Shown here: one piece after another, positions 51,112 through 58,161 of the stretch | Position numbering within the stretch: the stretch's first letter is position 1 | Layout: every line of letters starts with the position of its first letter | NCBI RefSeq assembly: GCF_000364225.2 | Contig: NZ_AQFT02000001.1 | Location: 3,925,501 to 3,989,500 of the forward strand | Direction of reading: 5' to 3' | Length of the DNA: 64,000 nt | Origin: Eubacterium plexicaudatum ASF492 | GTDB lineage: Bacteria; Bacillota; Clostridia; Lachnospirales; Lachnospiraceae | Program-made: the position numbers and the translations under genes | The notes under the pieces: generated by a model | The model's database searches: none | The model's input: the letters and a program-made list of their open reading frames with translations, nothing else | Told to the model about the DNA's origin: nothing

Positions 51112-51830
51112 TCCGGTTCTTCCTCACTTTCCTCCGGTTCCTCCACCGCGCCCTCCTCGGATTCCCACAGCTCATCTTCCTCATCGCCGTAGTCATAATC
51201 GTCCAGATTGTCCGGGCCTTTGGTTTTCGGCTTGTTCTTCATAAACTTGAAGTAGTAGAGCGCGCCCCCGCCGCCTAACAGAGCCACAACCAAAAGCAGG
51301 ACAGCCGGATTCATGCCGGACTTTTTCTCCGGTTCCGGCTCCGCTGCAGGCGGCTCCTCCGGTTCCGCCGCCTTGCCGGTACAGCTTGTCATGGTAAAGG
51401 CGCAGACCGGGCAGTTCCGGTTGATTGCGCCTGCCTGACATTTCTCGGTGCAGCTGCAAACGGTAGGAGGTTCCTCGCTGTCCCCGTCCTCCATCAGCGC
51501 CATCAGGTCGGCCTCGTCTACCTGGTTGAGAAAATGGACGGTGTTTTCTCCCTCGTCATCCCGGTCCACCAGAATGTAAAAGTAGTTGCCGTTTTTGGTG
51601 GTAACGGTAATCAGCTGCTTGTTCCCGCCGTAATCGTCCACCAGGGTGGCGTTGCCATCCGGGGTGAGGGGAGGCGTTTCCTCCGACTGCTCCACCTGTA
51701 CGTTGGAATCGTTGGTTTCATCAGCCGGTTCCCCGCCGCCGCCCGCATAGGCAGGGACAGAAAAACCGCCCATGAGGACCAGGGCGGTGCAAAATGCGGC
51801 CAGTGTCCGCAATAACTGTTTAGATTTCAT
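51108..51830 (-). CDS. DUF4366-domain membrane protein of the ICE
   Basis: A 240-residue exported protein. The signal peptide is LLRTLAAFCTALVLMGGFSV-PAYA. The extracellular part has the DUF4366 block (LITVTTKNGNYFYILVDRDD, NTVHFLNQVDEADLMALMED) and a Cys-rich CSCTEKCQAGAINRNCPVCA segment. One membrane span (PAVLLLVVALLGGGGALYYF) is followed by an acidic tail. Such proteins sit beside DUF4315 and the CHAP hydrolase in Tn1549-type transfer regions and are probably part of the cell-envelope side of the channel; this is inferred. Confidence 0.87.
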   Translation of the reverse strand: MKSKQLLRTLAAFCTALVLMGGFSVPAYAGGGGEPADETNDSNVQVEQSEETPPLTPDGNATLVDDYGGNKQLITVTTKNGNYFYILVDRDDEGENTVHFLNQVDEADLMALMEDGDSEEPPTVCSCTEKCQAGAINRNCPVCAFTMTSCTGKAAEPEEPPAAEPEPEKKSGMNPAVLLLVVALLGGGGALYYFKFMKNKPKTKGPDNLDDYDYGDEEDELWESEEGAVEEPEESEEEPE

Positions 51831-52077
51831 CGTGAATTTCCTCCTTTTTCTGGGTATCGGGTGCAGGCGTTCCCACGCCGGGAATCCCGCCGCCGGACAG
51901 CAGCGCGTTCAGCTCCTGCGGGGTCATGCGGACCGCCCGCACCAGCTGGACGATTTGCAGGTTCTCCGCCTCGGTTTTCTGCGCCTCCAATTCCCGCAGC
52001 CGGTTCTGGTATTCCGCCAGCTTTTCGCGGGTCTTTGCGATCTCCCGGTCAATCCGGTCGATTTTGTTCGTTGCCAT
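51820..52077 (-). CDS. DUF4315-family ICE protein
   Basis: An 85-residue protein: MATNKIDRIDREIAKTREKL, AEYQNRLRELEAQKTEAENL, QIVQLVRAVRMTPQELNALL. The first half is a coiled coil; the second carries the M-T-P-x-E-L motif of DUF4315. The ATG at 52077 is preferred over the frame opening at 52098 because it has GGAGTG upstream and matches the usual family start. It overlaps the DUF4366 gene by 11 bases. Function unknown; it always keeps company with DUF4366. Confidence 0.87.
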   Translation of the reverse strand: MATNKIDRIDREIAKTREKLAEYQNRLRELEAQKTEAENLQIVQLVRAVRMTPQELNALLSGGGIPGVGTPAPDTQKKEEIHDEI

Positions 52078-52101
52078 CTGTAACACTCCTTCCCACATGG
52101 T

Positions 52102-53862
52102 TTAGTTCCAGTTCATCAGGCCGTAGCCCTTGATGCACTGGTAATTCAGGTCATAGCTTTTGATTTTGCAGGCGTCGCCGGAATTGCCCTCCACCGTATA
52201 GACCCGGCTCCCGTCTGTGCCGATCACAATGCCGACATGGTCGGCGGAACCGTCCAAATCCCAGTCAAAGAAAATGGCGTCGCCGGGGGCGATGTTGGCA
52301 TATCCGCGCCCGCCCCATTGTCCATGCGACTGGAACCAGGGTACGCCCTGGGACTGACAGCCCGCAAAGCGCGGTTCGCTTTTCCCTGCCTGGTTATAGC
52401 ACCAGCTCACAAAGCAGGCGCACCATTCCACCCGGCTGTTAAAGCCGTACCAGCTCCAATACGGATAGCCGCCCACGTTTCCCACCTGACGCTTTGCCAG
52501 ATCCACCAGTCCCGGATTGCCGGGGCGGGTCCCGTTTATAAACTCCACGCCGCTCAAATCCTCGGAATTTCCCATATCCGGGGAACCGCCGCCAAACAGC
52601 AGCGGCTTGTTGCCCCTGGTGGCGATATAGACCTGGTACATCTCATATTCGTCCGGGGTGAGCAGTTCCGGCGCAAGGGCGGAAATCTGGGTGTTCACAA
52701 GCTCCACATGGAGGATGTAGTATTCATAGGGGACTTCCTCGCTGGTCGTTTCCCCGGTTTCCGGGTCGGTGCTGGTTTCGGTGCGGTAGCGGATTTCCAC
52801 CTCCTCGGTCAGCGTCAGGACATATTGGAGGTCAAAGACCCGCTGTAACTGTGCCGCCGCGCTCTGGGGCGTGTATTCATGGAGCAGGGCGCTTAAATAA
52901 GCCGCCAGCTCATGGGGATTGTGGCCGATAGGGTCTAAATTGTACCGGTACTCGTCATAGCCTGGGTGCAGGCTCTCCATGTTGTCCAGTTCGGCTTGCA
53001 GTTCCGCCTCCTTTGCGGCATAGTCCGCTTCCGTCCCCAGCATATCCTCGTCTTTGGAGGGATAGGTGGAGCCGGACACCGCCGAGCCGATGCTCTGGGC
53101 CAGCATGGAGCAGGAGGACAGGGTATTCATCAGCAGGCAGACCAGCAGAAACAGCGCCAGCGCAATCAGGAATCCCTTCTTGTGCCGCATGACAAACCGG
53201 CCTGCCTGTTCCGCTTTTTCTTTGACGGACTTTGCCGCCTTGCCGGTCTTTTGCGCGGTCTTGGTGGTATGGCCTGCGGCCTGTGCCGTATGCCCAGCCG
53301 TTTGACTGGCGCGTTTGGCGGCGGCATATTCCTTTTTGATGGCCTGCTTTTGCTGCCAGCGGGAAAGGGGATTGCTGGCAAGCTGGGGGTTCTCCGCCAG
53401 GGACTTTTGGTACAGGGCGTTGATGTTTGCTTTTTCCAGCTTTTGCTCCGCCCTTGCCGCTTCGCGGTAGGGTTTCAGCTTATGGCTGCGGTATCCCTCC
53501 CGCACCAGCCGCGCGCTGACTTCAACAGCCTGCTCGGTCTTGTGCGCCCCTTCCACGCCCACATTGTCCTGTTCGGACTTGCGGATTTCCTTATGCGCCC
53601 CGGCAAGCAGCGCGTTGGCCGGAGCGCCCCGTACCGCATGGGACAGCTTGGAGGGCGGCTTTGCCTGTTCCTCAAAGGTCAGTTTCGTTGTTTTCTTTCC
53701 GGTATCGGGGTCAATAACGGTCTGCCGGACCTTCTTTTTGGGTATCCTGGCCTGCGCCTTGTCTGCCCGGACAGCCGCTTTCTGTGCGCGGCGGATCGGC
53801 TTTTCCAGCGCCGGGTCGGTCTGTTCCTCCCTCGTAAAGCGCAGGCGCGGCTCCTTAATCAA
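52102..53862 (-). CDS. CD1108-type transfer protein with CHAP/amidase domain
   Basis: A 586-residue protein. Residues 1-225 are a long basic cytoplasmic region with repeated K/A/Q stretches. One membrane span follows (KGFLIALALFLLVCLLMNTL). The C-terminal 110 residues form a CHAP-type peptidoglycan hydrolase with Cys in VEWCACFVSWCYNQ and His in SADHVGIVIG. It would open the cell wall locally for the transfer channel, as the VirB1-like protein. The start is a TTG at 53862 behind GGGGA, overlapping the upstream stop. Confidence 0.88.
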   Translation of the reverse strand: MIKEPRLRFTREEQTDPALEKPIRRAQKAAVRADKAQARIPKKKVRQTVIDPDTGKKTTKLTFEEQAKPPSKLSHAVRGAPANALLAGAHKEIRKSEQDNVGVEGAHKTEQAVEVSARLVREGYRSHKLKPYREAARAEQKLEKANINALYQKSLAENPQLASNPLSRWQQKQAIKKEYAAAKRASQTAGHTAQAAGHTTKTAQKTGKAAKSVKEKAEQAGRFVMRHKKGFLIALALFLLVCLLMNTLSSCSMLAQSIGSAVSGSTYPSKDEDMLGTEADYAAKEAELQAELDNMESLHPGYDEYRYNLDPIGHNPHELAAYLSALLHEYTPQSAAAQLQRVFDLQYVLTLTEEVEIRYRTETSTDPETGETTSEEVPYEYYILHVELVNTQISALAPELLTPDEYEMYQVYIATRGNKPLLFGGGSPDMGNSEDLSGVEFINGTRPGNPGLVDLAKRQVGNVGGYPYWSWYGFNSRVEWCACFVSWCYNQAGKSEPRFAGCQSQGVPWFQSHGQWGGRGYANIAPGDAIFFDWDLDGSADHVGIVIGTDGSRVYTVEGNSGDACKIKSYDLNYQCIKGYGLMNWN

Positions 53863-54225
53863 ACCATTCCCCCAGCATCAGCGCCTCCATCATATAGAGC
53901 AGCTCCACATAGAGGCCCATGCCAGCCGGGGTGTGTAAAGGACGGAGGATCAGGCAGGCATAGACCTGTGCCAGCACATCGGCCAGAAGCTCCGCGCCCC
54001 GGCCCTCCAAAACCCTGCCGCCGGTGCCGGGGAGAGGCAGCACCAGATTTCCGCAAGGCGGAGCAGGCCCGTTTCCCCGTCACGGTTCAGTTCTGCCGCC
54101 ATGCTCTCCGCAGTACGGCACTCGCTTACCGCGTCCGCCATCGCCAGAAGCAGCTGGCGGCGCTGAATCTCCATCGCCCGCTGCAAAAACAGCCGGGGAT
54201 TGTGTTTGATTTTCTGTGCAGTCAT
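53855..54225 (-). CDS. Small ICE protein between VirB4 and CHAP genes, frameshifted
   Basis: Two overlapping frames form one protein of about 123 residues. The first reads MTAQKIKHNPRLFLQRAMEI, QRRQLLLAMADAVSECRTAE, ELNRDGETGLLRLAE. Adding one base to TTT at 54048-54050 gives NLVLPLPGTGGRVLEGRGAE and LLADVLAQVYACLILRPLHT, to a stop at 53855. Its ATG overlaps the VirB4 stop (ATGA) and its stop overlaps the CHAP gene start. It is a helical protein without a known domain. Confidence 0.68.
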
Positions 54226-54998
54226 GATTGCTTTCCCTCCTTTAATTCCTGTAATTTGGTGGTCATAATGCGGTACAGTTCGGTGTCCTTGGGGAACCGG
54301 TCAATAAAGGGCAGAATGATGTTGCCGTAGAACAGCAGCCCCTCGCCCTCGCCGGAGTGGGTCACATAGGACAGCTGGTGCGGGGAGATGCCCAGCTGCC
54401 TTGCCAGAATCTGCCGGTCCCCGCTTGCCTGGTTGAGCATATATACAAAGTCCGAGTTCTCAAAGATGTTCTCGATTTCCCGGCTGGCAAGCAGGTCCTT
54501 GATGTTCTGTGTGATGCCGGTGGGAATCCCGCCCCATTTCCGAAAGCGTTTCCAGATTTCAATGGTATAGGCGGCGGTCTGGTCCTCTTTGAGCAGAAGG
54601 TGCATCTCGTCAATGTAGTAACGGGTGGACTTGTGGGCGGCGCGGTTGATGGTGACGCGGTTCCATACCTGGTCCTGCACCACCAGCATACCGATTTTTT
54701 TCAGCTGCTTGCCTAACTCCTTGATGTCATAGCAGACAATGCGGTTGTCGATGTTTACATTGGTCCGGTGGTTGAACACATTCAGGGAGCCGGAAACATA
54801 GATTTCCAGTGCCGTAGCGATGTACTGCGCCTCTTTTTCCTCCTGGGTCAGCAGAAGGTTGTATAAATCCTCCAATACCGGCATATTTCCCGGCCTGGGG
54901 TCGTTCAGGTAATCATGGTAGACCAGCCGCACACAACGGTCGATGATGGTTTCTGGACTGGCTGCAAGCCCTCCTTGCCGCCCACGATCAGCTCGCAC
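54222..54998 (-). CDS. VirB4-type transfer ATPase, C-terminal segment
   Basis: This frame is the C-terminal 245 or so residues of the VirB4/TraE-like ATPase, with TIIDRCVRLVYHDYLNDPRP at its front and the Walker B/sensor region RYYIDEMHLLLKEDQTAAYT, then WGGIPTGITQNIKDLLASRE and NSDFVYMLNQASGDRQILAR. The apparent start at 54998 is not real: adding one base to TTT at 54950-54952 joins it to the middle segment as PVQKTIIDRC. The whole protein would be about 818 residues. Confidence 0.85.
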   Translation of the reverse strand: MRADRGRQGGLAASPETIIDRCVRLVYHDYLNDPRPGNMPVLEDLYNLLLTQEEKEAQYIATALEIYVSGSLNVFNHRTNVNIDNRIVCYDIKELGKQLKKIGMLVVQDQVWNRVTINRAAHKSTRYYIDEMHLLLKEDQTAAYTIEIWKRFRKWGGIPTGITQNIKDLLASREIENIFENSDFVYMLNQASGDRQILARQLGISPHQLSYVTHSGEGEGLLFYGNIILPFIDRFPKDTELYRIMTTKLQELKEGKQS

Positions 54999-55987
54999 AG
55001 CGACAGGATGAAGTCGGATTTCAAGGACAGCGGGCTTTCATCGTCCGAGTAGTCCAGGTTTAGGTCCATCGGGTTAATGTAGTCCCCGGAGGTGGGCGAA
55101 ATCTTGATAACCTGCCCATGCAGCCGCTCCACAAGGGGCGCGTACTCCGATTCCGGGTCGCACACGATGATGTCATCGGTGGTGAGCAGAAAACAGTTGG
55201 CGATTTCCCGCTTGGCGGAAAAGGACTTGCCGGAGCCGGGAGTGCCTAAAATCAGGCCGTTGGGGTTTTTCAGCTTCTTGCGGTCCACCATGATAAGGTT
55301 GTTGGACAGGGCGTTGATGCCGTAGTACAGCGCCTCTTTCCCGTTCTGGAAAAGCTCCTGGGTGGTAAAGGGGATAAAGATGGCGGTGCTGGAAGTGGTC
55401 AGCCCCCGCTGGATTTCCACCTGGTTTTGTCCCAGAGGCAGGCAGCTCATCAGCCCTTCCTCCTGCTGGAAGTCCAGCCTTGCCAGCTGGCAGTTGTACT
55501 TTTGGGCGATGCTGGACGCCTGAAACACGTTGTTGCCCAGCTGTCTGGCGGTGTCCGCCGTATTCAGGATCAGGAAGGTCACAAGGAACATTCTCTCGTT
55601 GCGGCTCTGTAAATCCTGCAGCAGCTTTTTGGCCTCGTTCCCGTAGGTAGCCAGGTCGCTGGGAATGATGTCCATATCGTACCCTGCCCGGACCGCCTTT
55701 TTCTGTTCCTCGATCTTGGCCCGGTCCAGGTCGGTGATTTTGCGCTTGACCGTCTTGATGGCCTTTACCTGGTCTAAGGACTGCACATGGAGGCTGACAA
55801 TCAGGGAGCTTTCCATATCCAGAAAATCCGCCAGCATCCGGTCGTTCAATTCCGGCGCGAGAATCTGCACAAAGCTGACCGCGCCGTACTTTTTCCCCAT
55901 GCGGAACTGCCTGCCGGTGCGGAACTCAAAGGAAGTGGGGGCGATGAAGTCCTTGGTGGAAAGGCCGGAGGGGCCAGCCAGTCCCAC
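54905..55987 (-). CDS. VirB4-type transfer ATPase, middle segment
   Basis: The frame holds the TraC-like region (VSFVQILAPELNDRMLADFL, VKAIKTVKRKITDLDRAKIE) and the nucleotide-binding loop GLILGTPGSGKSFSAKREIA, then IIVCDPESEYAPLVERLHGQ. VirB4 ATPases power assembly of the conjugation channel and substrate transfer at the membrane. It connects to the N-terminal segment if GGGG at 55970-55973 gains one base (WDWLAPSGLSTKDF), and to the C-terminal segment near 54950. Both breaks are single-base homopolymer changes. Confidence 0.88.
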   Translation of the reverse strand: MGLAGPSGLSTKDFIAPTSFEFRTGRQFRMGKKYGAVSFVQILAPELNDRMLADFLDMESSLIVSLHVQSLDQVKAIKTVKRKITDLDRAKIEEQKKAVRAGYDMDIIPSDLATYGNEAKKLLQDLQSRNERMFLVTFLILNTADTARQLGNNVFQASSIAQKYNCQLARLDFQQEEGLMSCLPLGQNQVEIQRGLTTSSTAIFIPFTTQELFQNGKEALYYGINALSNNLIMVDRKKLKNPNGLILGTPGSGKSFSAKREIANCFLLTTDDIIVCDPESEYAPLVERLHGQVIKISPTSGDYINPMDLNLDYSDDESPLSLKSDFILSLCELIVGGKEGLQPVQKPSSTVVCGWSTMIT

Positions 55988-56676
55988 GAAAAGGAAAAGG
56001 GAACCTGTTCGTCCATGTGGAATACGCCATGCAGCTGGGACAGCCGCGCCCGTCCGTCCAGCGGCTCCGCCACTACGCCCAGCCGCTTGAAGTTGTTGAG
56101 CAGGTCGGTTTCAATCCGTTCCAACCGGGGCTTTGCCGCCCGGATGCTGTCCGCGTCAATGCCGAAGGTCAGGTATTTTGTCTTAATCAGGCCGTTGTTC
56201 CCCTTTGCCAGCTGGTTTTGCAGCATCTGGGTGTACTCGCCGCGGATGTTGTCAAAATCATCCCCCTGGGGCGGGATGGTGATGGATCGGGCAAAGGTTT
56301 CCTGGGACGCGGCCAGGTTGAGGAAGGACAGCTGGAACCGGATGGAGCTGTCAAAGTAGTTGAGGAAATCGCACCAGCCCTCGAAGATGGCGGTCTTATC
56401 CTCGTTTTGGGACAGCTGGTAATTGATGTCCTGAAACTGAATGGTCTTGGTATAATAGCAGCCGGTCACGCGGCAGATGCCGTCCGGCCACATCCGTTCA
56501 TAGGGGATGCTGTCCTGCGCGGAAATCCCCTTCTGGTCAGTACGGTTGGCGCGGGAAATGGCGGCTTCGATCTGCTTTCTATCCGCGCGGGAGAGCTTCT
56601 TTTTCACCGGGGATGGCCCTTCGCCCTCCGGCGCTCTGCCGTTTGTCCGGTTTTTCTTTGCCGTAAACAATGTCAT
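55846..56676 (-). CDS. VirB4-type transfer ATPase, N-terminal segment
   Basis: The likely start is ATG 56676 (MTLFTAKKNRTNGRAPEGEG), overlapping the PrgI gene. The segment continues KLSRADRKQIEAAISRANRT, GICRVTGCYYTKTIQFQDIN, YFDSSIRFQLSFLNLAASQE and MDEQVPFSFSWDWLA, the usual N-terminal domain of VirB4 proteins in this ICE family. After WDWLA the frame is lost; the conserved reading continues in the middle segment. The remaining 45 codons down to 55846 are out of frame and not part of the protein. Confidence 0.84.
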   Translation of the reverse strand: MTLFTAKKNRTNGRAPEGEGPSPVKKKLSRADRKQIEAAISRANRTDQKGISAQDSIPYERMWPDGICRVTGCYYTKTIQFQDINYQLSQNEDKTAIFEGWCDFLNYFDSSIRFQLSFLNLAASQETFARSITIPPQGDDFDNIRGEYTQMLQNQLAKGNNGLIKTKYLTFGIDADSIRAAKPRLERIETDLLNNFKRLGVVAEPLDGRARLSQLHGVFHMDEQVPFSFSWDWLAPPAFPPRTSSPPLPLSSAPAGSSAWGKSTARSALCRFSRRN

Positions 56677-57022
56677 ACACCTCCTTGTCGAGTTTGTCCT
56701 GCCGCTCCAATACGGCATAGAAGTTGTTGGTCTGGTAGGGGCGCTGCCGGGGCCGGAGAAAGGATACCCGGATCATGTTGCCGATGATCTTTTCCAGCGG
56801 CTGGCCGTTCTTCTCGTACATCGCCAGCAGGAAAAAGGGCAGCATAACGAGCATCATGCACAGGGCGGCGGCGCTGTTTCCGGCTGGCCCCCGAAGCAGA
56901 AAGAAAAGCGGTACGCCAATCAGCGCCCCGCTGCCAAAGCAGACTAACTGCCGCTTGGTGAGGTTGAAGGCCACCTTTGTCTTGACCTTCGTTAAGTCTT
57001 TGGGTACGGGTACATAAGCCAT
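56579..57022 (-). CDS. PrgI-family (VirB3-like) transfer membrane protein
   Basis: A 147-residue protein: MAYVPVPKDLTKVKTKVAFN, LTKRQLVCFGSGALIGVPLF, then two membrane spans (about residues 30-70), and RVSFLRPRQRPYQTNNFYAV. This is the PrgI/VirB3-like partner that precedes VirB4 in Gram-positive conjugation systems. AAAGGAG lies before its ATG. Its last 33 codons overlap the start of the VirB4 gene, consistent with coupled translation. Confidence 0.88.
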   Translation of the reverse strand: MAYVPVPKDLTKVKTKVAFNLTKRQLVCFGSGALIGVPLFFLLRGPAGNSAAALCMMLVMLPFFLLAMYEKNGQPLEKIIGNMIRVSFLRPRQRPYQTNNFYAVLERQDKLDKEVYDIVYGKEKPDKRQSAGGRRAIPGEKEALPRG

Positions 57023-57040
57023 TTTTGCACACTCCTTTCG

Positions 57041-57910
57041 TCAGTGGGCCTGGAAGATTGCCTTGGCCATGCTGCCGCTCTTAAAGAGGGTCAGGCAGAG
57101 CAGGACTGTATATCCCACACAGGACCAGATGGCGGCAATCGTATCCTCGTCGGTGGCGATGTTCTGCACCAGGACCGCGTAGATTGCCACGCAGACCATA
57201 ATGAGGAACGCCTGAAAGCCTAACGCCATCAGGGAGCGCAGGTAATTCTGCCCCATGCCGCCCCATTCCCTGCCCATCATAGCGGCCATCGGGACCGGCG
57301 CGACCGAGGTGACGAGATAGATTTCCAGCATACGGCCATAAATGACGATAAAAATACAGATGGTCAGCGCCCACATGGTAAGGCCGATAAACAGGGACTG
57401 GAACCACAGCCCGAACAGCGGCCCCAAATCCATCTCCATGAGCCTTGGCTCCAAATCCGCCATTGCGGAGGAAATGTCGATGGAAGTGTCCGCGCCGATG
57501 ACGCCGGAAGCCTGGGCCACGATGCCCTGAGCCACATCAAATACGCCCATCACAATATTCCAGGTGTTGGTGACAATGAGGATGGCACAGGCGGTCTTGA
57601 AAATCCACTTGAAAAACACAGCGGTTTCAATATCGTGGAAGTTGTTCTTGTCAGTGATGATCTGTATCAGCTCCAGCGTCATCACAAAGGCCAGGATCAC
57701 GCCTGCTATGGGGAGAATGACCGTTTCCGAAAGGCTTTGGACCATGCTGAAAATACCCGCGTTCCAGCCCTGGGGCGTCTGCCCGATCTGCCCCGATATG
57801 TCCGCCACCTGGTTGTTGACCGAATCGAACATACTGGAAAGGTTGCTCATTATGCCGCCCACCAGCATTTCTTTCAGCCAGGTGGTGATTGCATCCAGCA
57901 GAAAATCCAT
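57041..57910 (-). CDS. TrbL/VirB6-like transfer channel protein
   Basis: A 289-residue membrane protein with about six spans. A first amphipathic part (FLLDAITTWLKEMLVGGIMS) is followed by hydrophobic segments (VILPIAGVILAFVMTLELIQ, TACAILIVTNTWNIVMGVFD, FIGLTMWALTICIFIVIYGR, LMALGFQAFLIMVCVAIYAV). The V-T-S-V-A-P-V-P-M-A-A-M motif is typical of TrbL/VirB6-like proteins of Tn1549-type ICEs. It forms part of the inner-membrane channel. AAAGGAGG lies upstream of the start. Confidence 0.87.
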   Translation of the reverse strand: MDFLLDAITTWLKEMLVGGIMSNLSSMFDSVNNQVADISGQIGQTPQGWNAGIFSMVQSLSETVILPIAGVILAFVMTLELIQIITDKNNFHDIETAVFFKWIFKTACAILIVTNTWNIVMGVFDVAQGIVAQASGVIGADTSIDISSAMADLEPRLMEMDLGPLFGLWFQSLFIGLTMWALTICIFIVIYGRMLEIYLVTSVAPVPMAAMMGREWGGMGQNYLRSLMALGFQAFLIMVCVAIYAVLVQNIATDEDTIAAIWSCVGYTVLLCLTLFKSGSMAKAIFQAH

Positions 57911-57984
57911 ACGGTGCTACCTCCTTTCCGCCCCTCCCGCGTTTGCGGGAGGGGCAAAGGTATGGGTTGTTTCCGGTGCGGGGA

Positions 57985-58059
57985 TTAGCCGAACAGACCG
58001 GAGAGCAGGGGTACAAGCACCATGCCGATCAGGGCAACGCCTCCGCCCGCCATGAGCTG
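57985..58059 (-). pseudogene. Maff2 protein, C-terminal remnant
   Basis: The minus-strand frame QLMAGGGVALIGMVLVPLLS-GLFG to a stop at 57985 is the C-terminus of the small Maff2 membrane protein that precedes the TrbL-like gene in Tn1549-type ICEs. The native sequence begins at CAGCTCATGG near 58059; upstream of that is unrelated sequence of the mobilizable element. The N-terminal two thirds are displaced beyond the window. Confidence 0.8.
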
Positions 58060-58108
58060 TGTTATCCCCAATTAGTAGGAACAATACAGCTTTCTGGCGG
58101 GCGGCGGC
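58037..58108. repeat. Inverted maff2-like sequences at the left end of the mobilizable element
   Basis: On the minus strand the maff2 remnant reads CAGCTCATGGCGGGCGGAGG (ending at 58059 outward). On the plus strand at 58087-58108 the element carries CAGCTTTCTGGCGGGCGGCG, the same sequence with one gap and few mismatches, in opposite orientation. The pair frames the junction at about 58059/58060. Serine-recombinase attachment sites are imperfect inverted repeats around a short core, so this is probably the attL or attR site. Confidence 0.6.
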
Positions 58109-58161
58109 ACGTCAAGAAATATATATGGAGTTTTTAAAGAATCCCCCGGAGCAGGGAGCGG

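Larger units (their letters stand above)
10025..58059 (-). mobile_element. Tn1549-type integrative conjugative element, heavily interrupted
   Basis: The gene order int-int-xis-sigma-cargo-relaxase-MobC-helicase-CHC2/ArdC-TopB-DUF4366-DUF4315-CHAP-VirB4-PrgI-TrbL-Maff2 is that of Tn1549/CTn-type elements of gut Firmicutes. The left border is taken as the edge of the IS4-type element; the right part ends inside maff2, where another element begins. The coupling protein and distal genes are expected further right and are not in the window. It contains three nested insertions (24313-27863, 29092-32625, 36556-40230). The interior is visibly richer in G+C than the sequence left of 10000. Confidence 0.75.

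Noticed and set aside
52966..54330. 454-codon plus-strand frame
   Set aside because: It is antisense to the CHAP-domain gene and the VirB4 end; no domain is visible.
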